Positions 11,904-23,805 of a DNA stretch of 64,000 bases are shown here, piece after piece. A model generated the notes under the pieces. It did not search any database, had not been told where the DNA came from, and worked only from the letters and a program-made list of their open reading frames with translations. Within the stretch, counting starts at the first letter, position 1; each line of letters begins with the position of its first letter. This DNA is from Archilochus colubris (lineage: Eukaryota; Chordata; Aves; Apodiformes; Trochilidae): the NCBI GenBank assembly GCA_023079485.1, contig CM041083.1:155638552-155702551 (forward strand), given 5' to 3'. A program made the position numbers and the translations under genes.

Positions 11904-12923
11904 AAAAATTGCAGACTTAAAAAAATTATTCTAGCACGTTTTAAACCTTAACAGTAAGCTAAGAAAACATGGAATAGTTGTACTGAATCATAATACTTAA
12001 AATTTTTATTTTGCTTGTCTAAAGTTTTTATGAAATCTGCAGAAGAAACAAAATAATAAAACAGGTAAATAATATTCTTCCTAATATAACTTACGAACTC
12101 TTTCTTTAGTAGGAAAAATTGTAGTACCAATTTTGAGATCTCAAGTGTTTTGAATATCATGATGCAACTATTCATTCACTGAAATGAGAAAAGCCCAGAG
12201 TTCATTCCTGTTAAAATGTGGTGTTTAAGGTTTGACACCAGATGGAATAGATAAGCATTATATGTAAGTATTAATGGAATAACCACAATGAAATTTGACA
12301 TGGTTTCATTGATTCCTATGAAAGAAAAAATCTGACATTTATGAATTAGTATATGTTACCAGAATTTGTAAATTTTTATCTAGATTGTATTTATTAATTT
12401 ACAGAACTGAAGAAATGTAAGATCTGCAACATAACAGTGTAACCAACTTAAAAATACAACATATGTTTTTATATGACATACTGCAAACATTCTTTTTATA
12501 TTAGATCAAATCATAAAAATCTGAATTAGTATGGGAAAAATATTCTGCTAGGCAAAATGAGAATCAGTTGCAAAATGTTCCAAATTATTGGATTTTTTTG
12601 CAGGACAGCAAATAAGCCAGTAAAAACTAGCTATAGAACTTATTTTTCTGTGTCATTATACAGATGTCCAGTGTCCTATTCTTAATTTTAGTAATAAAAA
12701 AAGAGTTATAAGACAATACTTCTTTCATTAAATAGTAAAGCAAACAAAATTTTAGAAGCTCATCTCTTGTAAGATACACTCTTGGAAAACTATTAGAATC
12801 ATCCCTTATTCAGAAACAACTGTTCAGCATATGCTGTCTTAGAATGTGAAAATATTTATATATATAAAAAAAAACAAAACAGAGATGGTACTGGGTTTTT
12901 TTTCTCATGAAGAAACAAATGAC

Positions 12924-12948
12924 AAAAAAAAAAAAAAAAAAAAAAAAA
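12924..12948. repeat. Poly(A), 25 bases
   Basis: Uninterrupted A-run with no recognised element attached. Confidence 0.9.
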
Positions 12949-14460
12949 GATTAACTTAACTCTGATTCACACAAGGAGTTTTGTTTTTCTTTTATTCTCC
13001 CAAAATTTTTACCCATGACTTCGCACTTCTGTGAACAAAAGTATGGTTTATTGTTTTTACTTTTTCTATTGCTTCTAAAACCCATGATAGTCACTAAAAC
13101 AGATGGTGGGATGATTTACCTGATGTTCAGAGAGGCAGGCGTATGAAAATGTCCTGAGCATATGGCAGCTCTCTTGATTTTTCCCATGAGATAGTAATTG
13201 CGGTACAAAAATACTTAATATTGAGTTTTCCCTTCTCTACCTTAGTAGACTCTCCAGAGCACAGTCATGAATTCAAGACCATCAACATATGATTCATGCC
13301 CTACAAAAAGTTCCTGTCTAGTGGCACTTAGCAGACTTCCTCCAGTTGGCTTGTCCCTTCTTTCTTTTCTTTTTTAAATTTTTTTTCTGTTCTGTAAGAT
13401 ACTGAAGATGGTGTGCACATATATGCTGTGCACATATAATTCCTTGGAAGAAAGAAGGGTGACCAAATGAATACAGAAAGGGACAATGAAGCAAATGAGA
13501 CCTGCTCAGGGACTTTTGGTGGAAGGTCTGTTACGACCTCTTTCCTGCATGTCTATGTCTATGTCCTCACAGAGAAGCAGAATTATGGTTTATTTATATT
13601 GAAGTTGCTTGCTGTATCGCCCTCTCCTCATTGGAAACAGAAGATACCCATGTATTATATATCATTAATCTTAAAGTGATCGAAAGGTTTTACAGAAGTT
13701 TCTGTGAACCATCAGATGCCTAGAAAATTGTATGCTCATAGCCTGGACATATCTCAGACTCACAAAAAACATCTGTTAGGCTTTATGCGACTGCCATCCA
13801 CAGAATCCTTCTTTAGTCCAACAATATGAGTTGAAATTTTGTGTTGTGAGAGCTGCTGAGTATAACAAAAAGAACAAAAGTGCTAACATCAGTTTGGTTC
13901 TTCCTTGAATAAGCAAAGTCCTTGGGTCCCTTTTCCCTTGTACCTACTTCAGAGCCTGTCTTCCCTGCCACATTGGTCACCACTGCTCCTCTGTAATAAA
14001 ACAGTATGAGTGTTTTTCACATCAGTGTTGGGACAGTGCTTCAGTTTAAGAGACACAGAATTATTCAAGTGCTCTTTTTACCGTATGATGCATAGCACAG
14101 ATATCTCTGTTTTGTGCTAGATACTCTCTGCATCTGTCCTAGTGTCACCATTTAACTTACGCTAGTGTCATGTGTATTCCTTCTTCCTTCAGAGACTGTT
14201 TTTATTTACTTGTTTTTCTGTTTGTTCATTTTAGAGCTGTAGGTTGTTCTTTTCTTTTTCAAGGGAACAAAAGCTGTACAACACCATGTGATTCAGCACA
14301 AAAGAGGCTTAACTAGGCTACTGTTTTCTGAATTTTCCCGTGGTATTCCAGAGAGAATTATCTGTATACTTATAAATATTCTTCTTCTGTTTTACAGAGA
14401 AATTACTTCCAAAGCACAGAATTTTAATTTTAAATTCTTTTAAAATTTCCAGCATTACAA

Positions 14461-14510
14461 CAAAAAAACCAAAAAGCCCCACAAAAACAAAACAAAAAGA
14501 AACCCCACAA
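14461..14510. repeat. A/C-rich low-complexity tract
   Basis: A-runs interrupted by CC and CCCC, with few G and no T. Confidence 0.7.
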
Positions 14511-14598
14511 ATATCAGTGTTTAGGACTATCTTATATGTCTTTTCTTATTCACCAGACTTTTGTGAATGTATAGTAAACATACCTACTCTTCTACGTA

Positions 14599-14813
14599 CT
14601 AAGTGATGTACTCCTTATCAAATCCTCCCTGCTCACTCCTTGCCTCTGTCTTGGGCTGTCTGAACAACCATCTAACCAAGATAATGGCCATGTGTACTTC
14701 AGGGGTTATTTCCCTGTAGTGATCACTTCTGAGAAGTGTTACGAATGAGTCCACCACACCTGATTCTTTGCCTGCCCCAGGCGCCTTCTTATCTTCAAAC
14801 AAACTTTTATATA
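14599..14813 (-). other. Minus-strand open stretch behind a TATA-like box; possible LTR or promoter remnant
   Basis: On the minus strand a good TATA box, TATATAAAAG (14804-14813), is followed directly by an open frame of 67 codons ending at 14599. There is no ATG at its start (the first codon taken is TTG), so it is not a normal ORF. The peptide is unusually protein-like for this AT-rich DNA (a charged start, then an EVHMAIILVRWLFRQPK segment) but matches no family I know. The segment is less AT-rich than its surroundings, as the promoter part of an LTR would be. An ERV LTR remnant is my best guess. Confidence 0.3.
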
Positions 14814-16200
14814 CTCAAGCCACACTCCAGCCTTACAGGAGGTAATGTCTGTGCTGTGGGATGAGAATTACCACTCTCATATGCCACGTAACAATCCTCT
14901 CACTACTCTATGCACTTTGAACTGAGACTATAAAAAGCTTTAGTCATTAAATAATTTATGTCTTAGATTTACAGTGACATTAGGTATAGCTGACAGCAAA
15001 GACTAAAGGCCAAGTGTGGGCACAGCCATTCTGCTTTACCATTGCTTATTATCTTTTCTGCATGCATGTGCTCCTCTGCTTTTGTTTGGGACTCATGGGC
15101 AGTTTCATGGAAAAAAATGTATTTAACAATAGTGATGTAACTGTCTAAGCTTATCAGGCTTCAGCAAGGTTTGTCTTCCATGATGTTATGCTGGTACAGA
15201 GAGATACAAGGCTGAGAGAAAACCTGACACCTTTTGCATGGGAAGCAGCCTACTATTCAAGATTAACCTTACTGAACTGCAACAGTAATGAGCAGAATTT
15301 GTCTTCACTGAACAAATACCTCCACTAATGTAACAAAAAAAAAAAAAGACTCTACAAGTACAACCTCAGCATTTACTGTAAGGAATTTTTGTCCAAAGGT
15401 TGTTAAATCAGGTTTTGCCATGAGCTGAAAATTTTTCCCGTAAAGGTAATGAATACATATTTTACATATTTAGATATTCTGCCTAATGTATTTTCCATGA
15501 TGGTTAGATACTATTGCAGTTACTGTAACTGTTCAAACTACTTAGAATTACCTCATACTCATACCTTAACACTAATGAACCTTAGAGAGCTTTTTCCAGC
15601 TTGGTTTGACTTATGATTATTTTTTCTTAATGAACTTGCATATCTTGATTCAATCAAAAACCTACTTAGTGGAATAGTTTAATTCTGCTGATTTAAGGAT
15701 ATTAAAATCATCTCAGGCAGGTCTGTAATCAGGCATTGATGCAGTCATCACTTAGGATGTTCCCTTTAGGCTGAACTCTTCCTTGCTTTTCTACCGCCCT
15801 TCTCCATTCCCCTATTTAGACCGCATTTTTAATTTTACTATTAAGAAGAACTGCATTTTGCTGTAATTGTAGGTGTCTCCCACTATGCTTGATTTTTTTT
15901 GTTATATTTCTTTTGAGCTCTCTTTCTTAATTTCTTCTTACCATTTGGAAAAGTGCCAAGAAATCCATGAGCAAAATTGACTGGATTATTAGTGGGTTTT
16001 GCAGTTAGTAGCACAGATGGAACAAAGCCTAAAATAGATGATGATTAATGGCATTAATCTGTATCTCACTAGATTTTACACTCAGTGTAACTTAAAATAA
16101 AAGTACAGAAATTTAAGACATCACATTTCACTACCTAGGCCCCAAACAATCTAGTTTTCACTGAAAATTATAATGCATCGCCCTTAGTTTCCTGTTTAAG

Positions 16201-16990
16201 TTGTTTGGGTTTCTTCCCCTGTGTTCACAGGCTGTGTCACTTCCCTGCTGCCTCCCCCTCAGGGCACAGGGGAGGGGCAGAAGGGGTTTAAGGTCAGTTC
16301 CCCACACGGTGTTTCTGCCGTTCTTCCCTCCTCAGGAGGAGGACTCCTCACATTCTTCCCCTGCTCCAGCGCGGGGTCCCTCCCATGGCAGAGAGTCCTT
16401 CAGCAACCCCCCCGAAATCAGTCCCTCCCACAGGTGGGAGGGTCCCTCCTCCAGCCTGGGCTGCACACATAGTCACGGCTGCTGCGGAACTGTCACCTCC
16501 TCTGACACAGACTCCTATATGGATGCAGATCCACATCTGACCCTCTCTGTGATCCTTCACAGGATGCAACTTAATGTCTGTCCACCTGTGACACTCCAGG
16601 GGCTACAAATCCACATTTACCTCACTGTGGTCTTTCAAGGACTGCTCCACCCTGCTGCTCCATAGGACAGCGGCCGTCTCACCACAGCCTGTGGGGAATT
16701 CTCTGCTCGGGCATCTTTTCCTCTCCTTCATTGACTTTGGTGTCTTTTCTCTGCCATTGTTTTCTCACTTTCTCCTCTCCTCTAGTCTGAAGGTCTCTTT
16801 TTGCATATTTTTGCAGTTTCATTTTCCCTTTCTTGAATATGTCAGAGGCTCATCCAGCTTCCCATATCTGATCGGCCTTCAGGAGAGGTGAGGCCAGGAT
16901 TGGAACTGGGGGAGCATCCAGCAGCTTCTCACAGGAGACACCCCTGTGCCCCCGACTTCCAAAACACCACTGCATTAACCTAAGATAATC
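16201..16990 (+). mobile_element. GC-rich block, probably the non-coding 3' part of an avian ERV
   Basis: A sharp change from AT-rich to GC-rich sequence, ending just after the words cagcagcttctcacaggaga (16919-16938) and a C-rich block. From memory these words recur in bird genomes in the untranslated region upstream of an ERV 3' LTR, but I could not check this. A perfect 9-bp stem with a 2-base loop lies at 16423-16442. A 154-codon frame starting at 16201 is proline/serine-rich, overlaps another frame and looks like GC-driven noise rather than a gene. Confidence 0.45.
16423..16442. repeat. Perfect hairpin, 9-bp stem
   Basis: CCCTCCCAC, loop AG, then GTGGGAGGG. It lies inside the GC-rich ERV-like block. 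Confidence 0.85.
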
Positions 16991-18223
16991 TGAGATGTCT
17001 GGAAGGGACTTGCATATGTAAGACTTTTGTTGTTTTAGTTTTAGGGGTTTTTTTGGTTTGTTTTAATAAAAAAACAGTCTTTCAAACTTTCTCCTGCCTT
17101 TTTCGAGGTCTGTTGTTTCTGTTTGCATTTTGAATGGTGAAAGGCCTCCACAAAGTTTGAGGATTAAGAAAATTAAAGTTTCTTTTAGTTGGATCATTTG
17201 AGGATTTGAAATGTTAAGTATCTCGGTGCATGTAGAAAACACAACCACAGGATTAGTTATAATGGAATAATCAGCAGGAGTTTCTGATTCTGTAAATGCT
17301 CAGTACCTAAGATAGCTGTTCTCATATTTTGAAATGTCTAAAATGAGAGTAGACACAGATGAAGACACAAATGTGCTTATAAACTCCTAGGACAAGCTGT
17401 TCTATAGATTTCATGGACAGAATTGAGTTGAAGTGCAACATCTGAATTGAGGAGTCTGCAACATGGGGCTGAACTTCAAGAGTGGCAGGAGGATCATTTT
17501 GTTCAGAAAAAGACAATATTACATTTAAACATTAAAAAACAGATGAACTGCATCATTTTTCTCAAACTCTGTAAAATTTGGGTTCTTTTTCCTCATTCTG
17601 AGAATAACTATCAGAATACAAGTGAGGTATTTTTACTGCAGTTATGCAAATGCAATTGTGATTGACTCTTTAAACATAAAACTATAATTTATCACAACTT
17701 AACATTTAATTGCACTTTTATATGGAACACTTGTGTACAGTTCATCAAATCTGATTATTAAAGAGAAGTGTGGAATCATTGGAGAGACCTTCCATAAAGA
17801 CCTTTCAAAAGGTTATGATGTCGCTCATATTCCTAAACTGTCCCTTTTGGTTAATAACTTTTGTGGAATAAATCTAGTTACTGAAAATTATTTGGAAAGT
17901 CTCTTCAGTATAAATCATATATGAAATAACATATATAATCCCCTATGTGTGTTGCCCTTTCTGAAAGATATAAAGTAATTACAGACTTTCACTATGTCTC
18001 TCAGTTCTGGCTGGTTCAGAACGAGATTTCTTAGTTATTAGAGGAATCCAGTAAATTTGATGATAACCCAGCAATAACCCAGATGAGAATTTTTCCTTTC
18101 ATATTTCGGGAGAAGTGAAACATGTTCATGCCTGCCATTTCCCTATTGACAGGTAAGATCCAGCATAGCAAGATATGCAGAAAGGACATGGAAAGCTTTC
18201 CAATTATTCCTTTCAAAGATTTC
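16991..18223. other. AT-rich non-coding DNA
   Basis: Begins with a short G/T-rich patch (about 17028-17065). Frames of 60-72 codons on both strands overlap one another and match no family. Confidence 0.55.
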
Positions 18224-18300
18224 AGAATCATCCGGGTTGGAAAGGACCTCGGAGATCATCAAGTCCAATGTTCAAAAATGTCCCCTGCTATATTCATATC
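18224..18300 (-). mobile_element. Short CR1 3' tail fragment
   Basis: cagaatcatccgggttggaa, followed by an aggacc...gatcatcaagtccaa block, is the usual complement of the last 60-70 bases of CR1. Further upstream CR1 sequence is not recognisable after about 18300. Confidence 0.65.
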
Positions 18301-20834
18301 TTCTTTGCCCAAATGTCATTTATGCCTTTTGCTATTCATGTCATTGACACTGATGATATGGAAGTAGAACTGCCTTCTTTAAGTTTCATAGAACATTCCT
18401 GTCCTACCACTTACTGGGTTTTTTTGCTGCCTACTGAGGAAAGGAAATTTTCCATATTTTTTGTAGATTGAAATGTTAAAAGGACGCTTGATTTTCATTA
18501 AGCCATTCATTCATTTATGTACATATGTATATATATATATATATGCACACAGACATATATATATACATGTATACATATAAGATTCACCTTCTTGTCAGTT
18601 TTCAAAGTAAATCTTTCATAACTTAACATTGTCTGGAAAGCAAACAAACAAAAAAACAAAAGACCTTGATTATCTTGATAAAGATATATATTTTTTAAAT
18701 TTACTATGGAACTAATTTTCTGCAGAGAGAGATGTGTGAAAATGAGATTATTTTGTGTTTGTTTTTTTTTTTTACATGGTTAGCTATCAATTATTTCTCT
18801 TTGAAGAACTGAAAGTAATTTAATCAAAGTGTAAGAGGTAGTTATGAACACGGTTGACTGGGGATAGATGGTGATGTACAATCATTTTAGATGAGATGAT
18901 GCAGTCAGAAATTGGTGTTGTTCTTTAATAAAACATGTTCTTCAATAAAAATGCTATATATTTTTAAAACAAATCCATATAAAAGATATCAACAACAAAT
19001 ATTAAGGAGGAGACTATTTATGTGAGGATATTTTGAGAAAAAAAGTTATTCTGAGTTAAAAAACCTTGAAGAAAAATTTCAGGGGGTAGTAGACAATATA
19101 CGAGTAAAAAAGAAACATTAGAGGAAGAATAAAATTAGAACAACTTGAAATTTAATTTAATCATTTGTAAGACCATATCTTGGTCTGATGCTATGCTCCT
19201 CTTCTTGAGTTCTCATTAGCTACTATTGTCTTCTTCATATTATGATAAGGGTAGGCATAATACTTTCTTGCCTGAGTAGGAACAAGCATTTTTCAATTCA
19301 TAAAATATTTAAAACTTACTGAGATTGACTGCATGATCAGGGTTAATGACAGAGTTAATTACAAGTCAGAAATCTTTACCAAATCTGATGTAATGGAAGC
19401 TGCTTTAAAAAAAACAAAACAAGCGTCAATTTTTTCTAATAAATGTTAATGAGTTGTTTTGTTAAATGAAATAACTTTTTAAATATAAAATATATGGAAA
19501 TGTCTAAGCAGTGAATATGAGTGTTGAAGCATTAGTAATATCTTCTAACATTATCAATTACTTCAGTAAATTGTAGGCCAGGTTCACCCATTCCAACAAA
19601 AATTTCTACATCGTGGATTATTTGTCCTATTTAGCCATGGAGTAGGATGTCACTGTACAAGCCCCTGGAGCACTGGAAAGATCTTCCATAGAACTAACTC
19701 AGACAGTGGTGTGTCCACTTCATCAGCACAGTCCAGAGATCTCTGGATGTCAGCTGGAAAGTTCCGGAACTTGAAAACTTCCTAAACTTACGGAGAAAGG
19801 CTTTGTGATATTGCTGGACCAGATACTTATTCCTTCAGATGGAGCATTCTTTCCCACTCTATGACTCCCTTCAACTCAGTGAACCTTTTTGGGGTGCAAC
19901 TTGCAAAGGTTTATCACGGAGGAAAAAAGAACGGAGATTTTTTACTCAGATCTCAATGCTTTCCACCACTGTTTGCCCTTCCCTTGATACCATAAGCCTA
20001 CCAGAGACAAATACATAAAGCCCAGCCTTAACATGATTGCTGTAGAAAGTAAACTGACCACAATCCTAAGGTGATTGCATGAAATTCCCAGCAGAAAAAC
20101 ATGTTGTGTCTGAGACTGATGATAATTTAATAAAATTATTGAAAGGTGAATCCATAAACATTACTGAGTGATGAAGGACTGTGCATGCTGACATTATGTT
20201 AGGTTAGACATTCTTCGTGTATAATGGAAGGATTACTAACTAGACTTTCAATTACAATTGGATTATTGATTTCTGAAATGAAAGACAGAGCCTTAGCTAC
20301 TGTGTGACAAGGATGAGATCAGAGGTTGAAAGACTGCACTTTTCTTTCCTGGACTAGGCATAAGCACAGGAAAAGCAAGAGACTACTTTTGTAATGGCAT
20401 CACTCATTTAGACACCAGGATGAGTCTTTTAGTCCTCCAGACTGGGATAGGGCCCATATTGTCTGAAAATATGAATATGAACACTGGAAATTTACAAAGC
20501 ATATGTATATATTATTTTTTTTCTGTAGCATCTGTGCTTGATAACTAGAATCCTAAACTAGAGCATTTTACTCTGCTTAGACAGATACTGATGCTCCCAT
20601 GTATTGAATAATGTACTTGATATGGTATGTAGCAAATAAATCAGAATATAAGCTCCTAGTAAATATTCTACACCTTTTCTTACCTGCCAGTAAACATTAT
20701 TCACTGCTTATTCAGATATATCCTAAAAATAAATCTAATGGCTTTAAAAAAGTCAACCATGTGGAGCTTTTCCTCTCACAGATAAATTAATGCATCTCAC
20801 AAGATAGTTTACAAGACTACAAGACTACTTTAGA
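18301..20834. other. Mostly AT-rich non-coding DNA
   Basis: Includes a TA-rich microsatellite at 18521-18579. A less AT-rich patch at about 19570-20060 has no repeat family or open frame that I can name. Confidence 0.55.
18521..18579. repeat. (TA)n-rich microsatellite
   Basis: Two TA blocks separated by a short CA-containing spacer. Confidence 0.85.
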
Positions 20835-21131
20835 AAAACTCCCACCCTGCAGTTTTTATTGCTGAGCATGATGTTTTATGGAATGGGATATCCCTCTGGT
20901 CAATTGATATCAGCTGTCCCAGCTACATTTGCTTCCAGCTTACTTGCTGGGAAGGGCAAAGTGGGAAACAGGCCCTGATGCTGTTTAAGCACTGTTCAGC
21001 AATAGTCAAAACATTGTGTTATCAACATTGGCTTGTTGATATATTTAAAACACAGCAGCATAAAGACTGCTATGGAGTAAACCAACTCCATCTCAGCCTG
21101 ATGCAGTGCACAGAGAAAACCAATTAGCACA
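20835..21131 (-). mobile_element. Partial LTR of an avian ERV, family B, copy 2
   Basis: Minus strand begins TGTGCTAATTGG at 21131 and shares the family-B block order: GCTGAGATGGAGTT, CCATAGCAGTC, GTTGATAACACAATG, TTGCTGAACAGTGCTTA, AGCTGGGACAGCTGAT, ATTCCATAAAACATCATG, then a TATA-like GCAATAAAAAC near 20855-20865. It differs from copies 1 and 3 by a small insertion near its 5' end. A 64-codon minus-strand frame (20996-21190) is a by-product. Confidence 0.75.
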
Positions 21132-21927
21132 AAATAGAATAACTGAGGCCAGAGGTTAGTGGTGGCACCTCTCACAAAATTTGAAAACAATCTAACTTTA
21201 AGTAGTCAAGGAATTTCCTTTAAAAATGCATTTTCTGTTTTTCAACAAAACTCTGCATGAAACTAAGCCATGTGACTACAGATGTAAAAACAACTGCATT
21301 CTGAGAACTTCCTCAGTAGAGAACATTGAATGCTCTTAAAATATTACACATATTGAAAAACAAAAAGCTATTATGATGAAAATAACTCAGTAAAATTATG
21401 GAAAAATATACTTCACAGAAAGAAGTGAAGAGCAACACAATTTAGAGATATTATTTAAATTCATCACCTGTTAAAATGGATTTTTTCATGTGTGCAGTAT
21501 TTTTTTAAGGCTTTCAAGAGATTTTTAAATGTATGGTTTAAAAAATAAAAGCAAAAGGTAATAAAAAAAATATTCAAATTTAGCATATCCTGATTTGTCC
21601 AGCCTATCCCTTACAACATAATAAGATAAAAAAACCTCTAACATAGAGAAGGGTAATATTTTGAAAGGAAATTAGCTGTAAAAATAGCTAAACAGCTACT
21701 ACTGATTATAAAGGGAAAATAAATGTAAGTAATTTGACTGCTAATAGAAAAAGAACATCCCAAATGGGGAAATATATTCTTACACACTGATCCTTCTGTT
21801 ATAAATTTCTGATGTTTATTTGGGTCACATCTTTAATACATGAGGCATGTGCTGGATCAGTTTTCTAATATGCAGGTAGTTTGCCCACAGACATCTTGAC
21901 ATAAAACAGAAAAGTAGAACTCCTCTG

Positions 21928-21990
21928 GAAAAAACAAACAAACAAAAAACCAAAACAATAAATAAAAAACCCAAACAACAACAACAAAAG
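21928..21990. repeat. A/C-rich low-complexity tract with (CAAA)n and (CAA)n
   Basis: Short CAAA repeats, an AATAAATAAA piece, then four CAA units; almost no G. Confidence 0.75.
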
Positions 21991-22675
21991 ATCACTCAAT
22001 GCAATTTGAAACTGGATTCTTTAACACTATGTTCCATGTAATGGACATCTTGGAGTATGTTCCTTTATTTGCATTTATTACAAGTTAATTTTAGAATACT
22101 GTTCTAGTTGATAGGCTTATCACTCTTACATAAGAACAGGTTCTGAAGGATAATCTCACCTTCAACAATGTCCTGAATTTAAATAGCTGTCTAAAATCAT
22201 GTATCATGTGTGGTATAGTAGTTCATATATCTTTCCAATGATTCTCTTTACTTTGTAGATTCAGTATTTGTATTCACCAGACACCTACACTAATCTTTTG
22301 AAACTAATGGGATAATCAGTTTAGCATTAATCTATTGTTCTGAACTCTTTGACTACTAGTAGGTAGTGTTACATAATGTAATTTTCTGAGTGTCTTTTTC
22401 CACCTGCAACAGATGCACTTATTTTTATTGTCATGTCAATGTTTTAAATCAATGGTTAAAATGCTGAATGAGAGATATCCTTATAAGGAAGGTCCTTGGG
22501 CTAGAATTTTCAGGCAGCAAGTGTGGCAGACCTAAAAATAGAAGAATTTGTGTGTATCAACATGATAAACAGAGACAGGTAACATTTATTGAGACTGCAA
22601 TTAAAACTTTGATAAATTGCAGTTTTACCCTGAGCCATCTAAAACATGTTTCCACACAATGTCTGGGTGTGTTTA

Positions 22676-22729
22676 ATCAATATCAATCTGAATCAGTATC
22701 AATATGAATCAATATCAATATCAATCTGA
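22676..22729. repeat. Minisatellite, 16-bp unit, three copies
   Basis: Units begin at 22676, 22692 and 22708. The consensus is ATCAATATCAATCTGA. Copy 2 has two substitutions and copy 3 carries an extra ATCAAT, so the array itself looks built from the 6-mer ATCAAT. It falls partly within a 79-codon frame (22468-22707) that is not convincing as coding. Confidence 0.85.
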
Positions 22730-23329
22730 AATTTATTATAAGGAATTGTAGTGGGCACTGAGCTTTGTTCCCTGCCATAACAAAAAAGCATCCATATATT
22801 ATGCATCCTTTGGCTCTAGAGATACCAAAAGCTACAAGGCACAGCCTTTGTTTACCTTCTGTTTAAATAAAATTGTGACTTCAAGTTATTTAAAATTTTT
22901 AGAAAAATACTAGAAATCTCAAAGGAAGACAAAAGGGGAAAAAATACTGTTAGAAAGAAATTTATTATGTGAAAATAGTGATAAAGTTCTGTGCCAGTTT
23001 TACTTCATGGAAAATTCTTTCTAGTAATAAAACTAGTGATCTCATATGTGAGCAACACTAGCCACCCCAGAGGTTTTGCAGAGCCGTTATGATGACAAAT
23101 GTTGTCTGTCCAACTTTGTTTTCCTTCCCGAGGCCAAACTTAAGTGCTTCAGCAGTCAGTGAACAGCCTAACATCCCAAAAGTCACTCAGCAGACTAATA
23201 GAGACAGCAAAAATCTTTTGGGCATTTGGCTGACTTTTGCTTCACAGGCCCGAAGCACAGGATAAATAGAATATAGGTATTTTGAAAAAAATGTAGAAAG
23301 ACCTTGCAAGACTGTTACAATATTAGAAA

Positions 23330-23805
23330 TCTTCCATAGACTCTACAGCCTCCCTGGGCAGCCTGTTCCAGTGCTCTGCCACACTCACAGTGAAAAATTC
23401 TTCTTTATATTTATATGGAACCGCCTGTGCTTCAGTTTGTGCTCCATTGACCCTTATATTACTAGTCACCCCTGAGAAGAGCTAGACTCTGTCCTCCTAG
23501 CACTTGCCCCTTAAATATTTATAACCACTGATGAGGTCACCCCTCATTCTGCTCTTCTCCAAGCTGAAGAAACCCAGCTCCCTCAGCCTTTCCTCATGAG
23601 GGAGATGTTCCACTCTCTTTATCACCTTGGTCGCTCTGTGCTGGACTCTTTCAAGCAGTCCCTGTCCTTCTGGAACTGAGGGGCCCAGAACTGGACAGAA
23701 TATTCCAGATGCAGCCTCACCAGGGTAGTATAGAAGAGGAGGAGAACCTCTCTTGACTTACTAGCCAGCCCTCTTCTAATGAACCCCAGGATGATTCAGG
23801 TGTGG
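23330..23805 (-). mobile_element. CR1 LINE fragment
   Basis: Minus-strand CR1 spanning the ORF2 3' region. Visible blocks are cctccctgggcagcctgttc at 23349, gaggtcacccctcattctgc, ctcttctccaagctgaagaa at 23554, and a gaactgaggggcccagaact block at 23673. The last translates on the minus strand to the common CR1 word VLGPSVP/QFWAP region. The terminal octamer end is missing. The high-coordinate edge stops in the region that encodes the RT thumb. Confidence 0.9.

Larger units (their letters stand above)
9974..16200. other. Long AT-rich non-coding stretch
   Basis: About 6 kb without a supported gene. It holds A21 at 10651-10671, a 20-bp perfect palindrome at 11375-11394, (TTG)n at 11772-11787, TA-rich repeats at 11851-11903, A25 at 12924-12948, an A/C-rich tract at 14461-14510 and a TATA-led minus-strand open stretch at 14599-14813. 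No transposon was recognised with confidence. Confidence 0.55.
21132..23329. other. AT-rich non-coding DNA
   Basis: Contains an A/C-rich tract at 21928-21990 and a 16-bp minisatellite at 22676-22729. No gene or further transposon was recognised. Confidence 0.55.

Noticed and set aside
16201..16665. A 154-codon plus-strand gene
   Set aside because: It lies in a GC-rich ERV-like block, overlaps a second long frame, is proline/serine-rich and has no domain. High GC alone lowers stop frequency.
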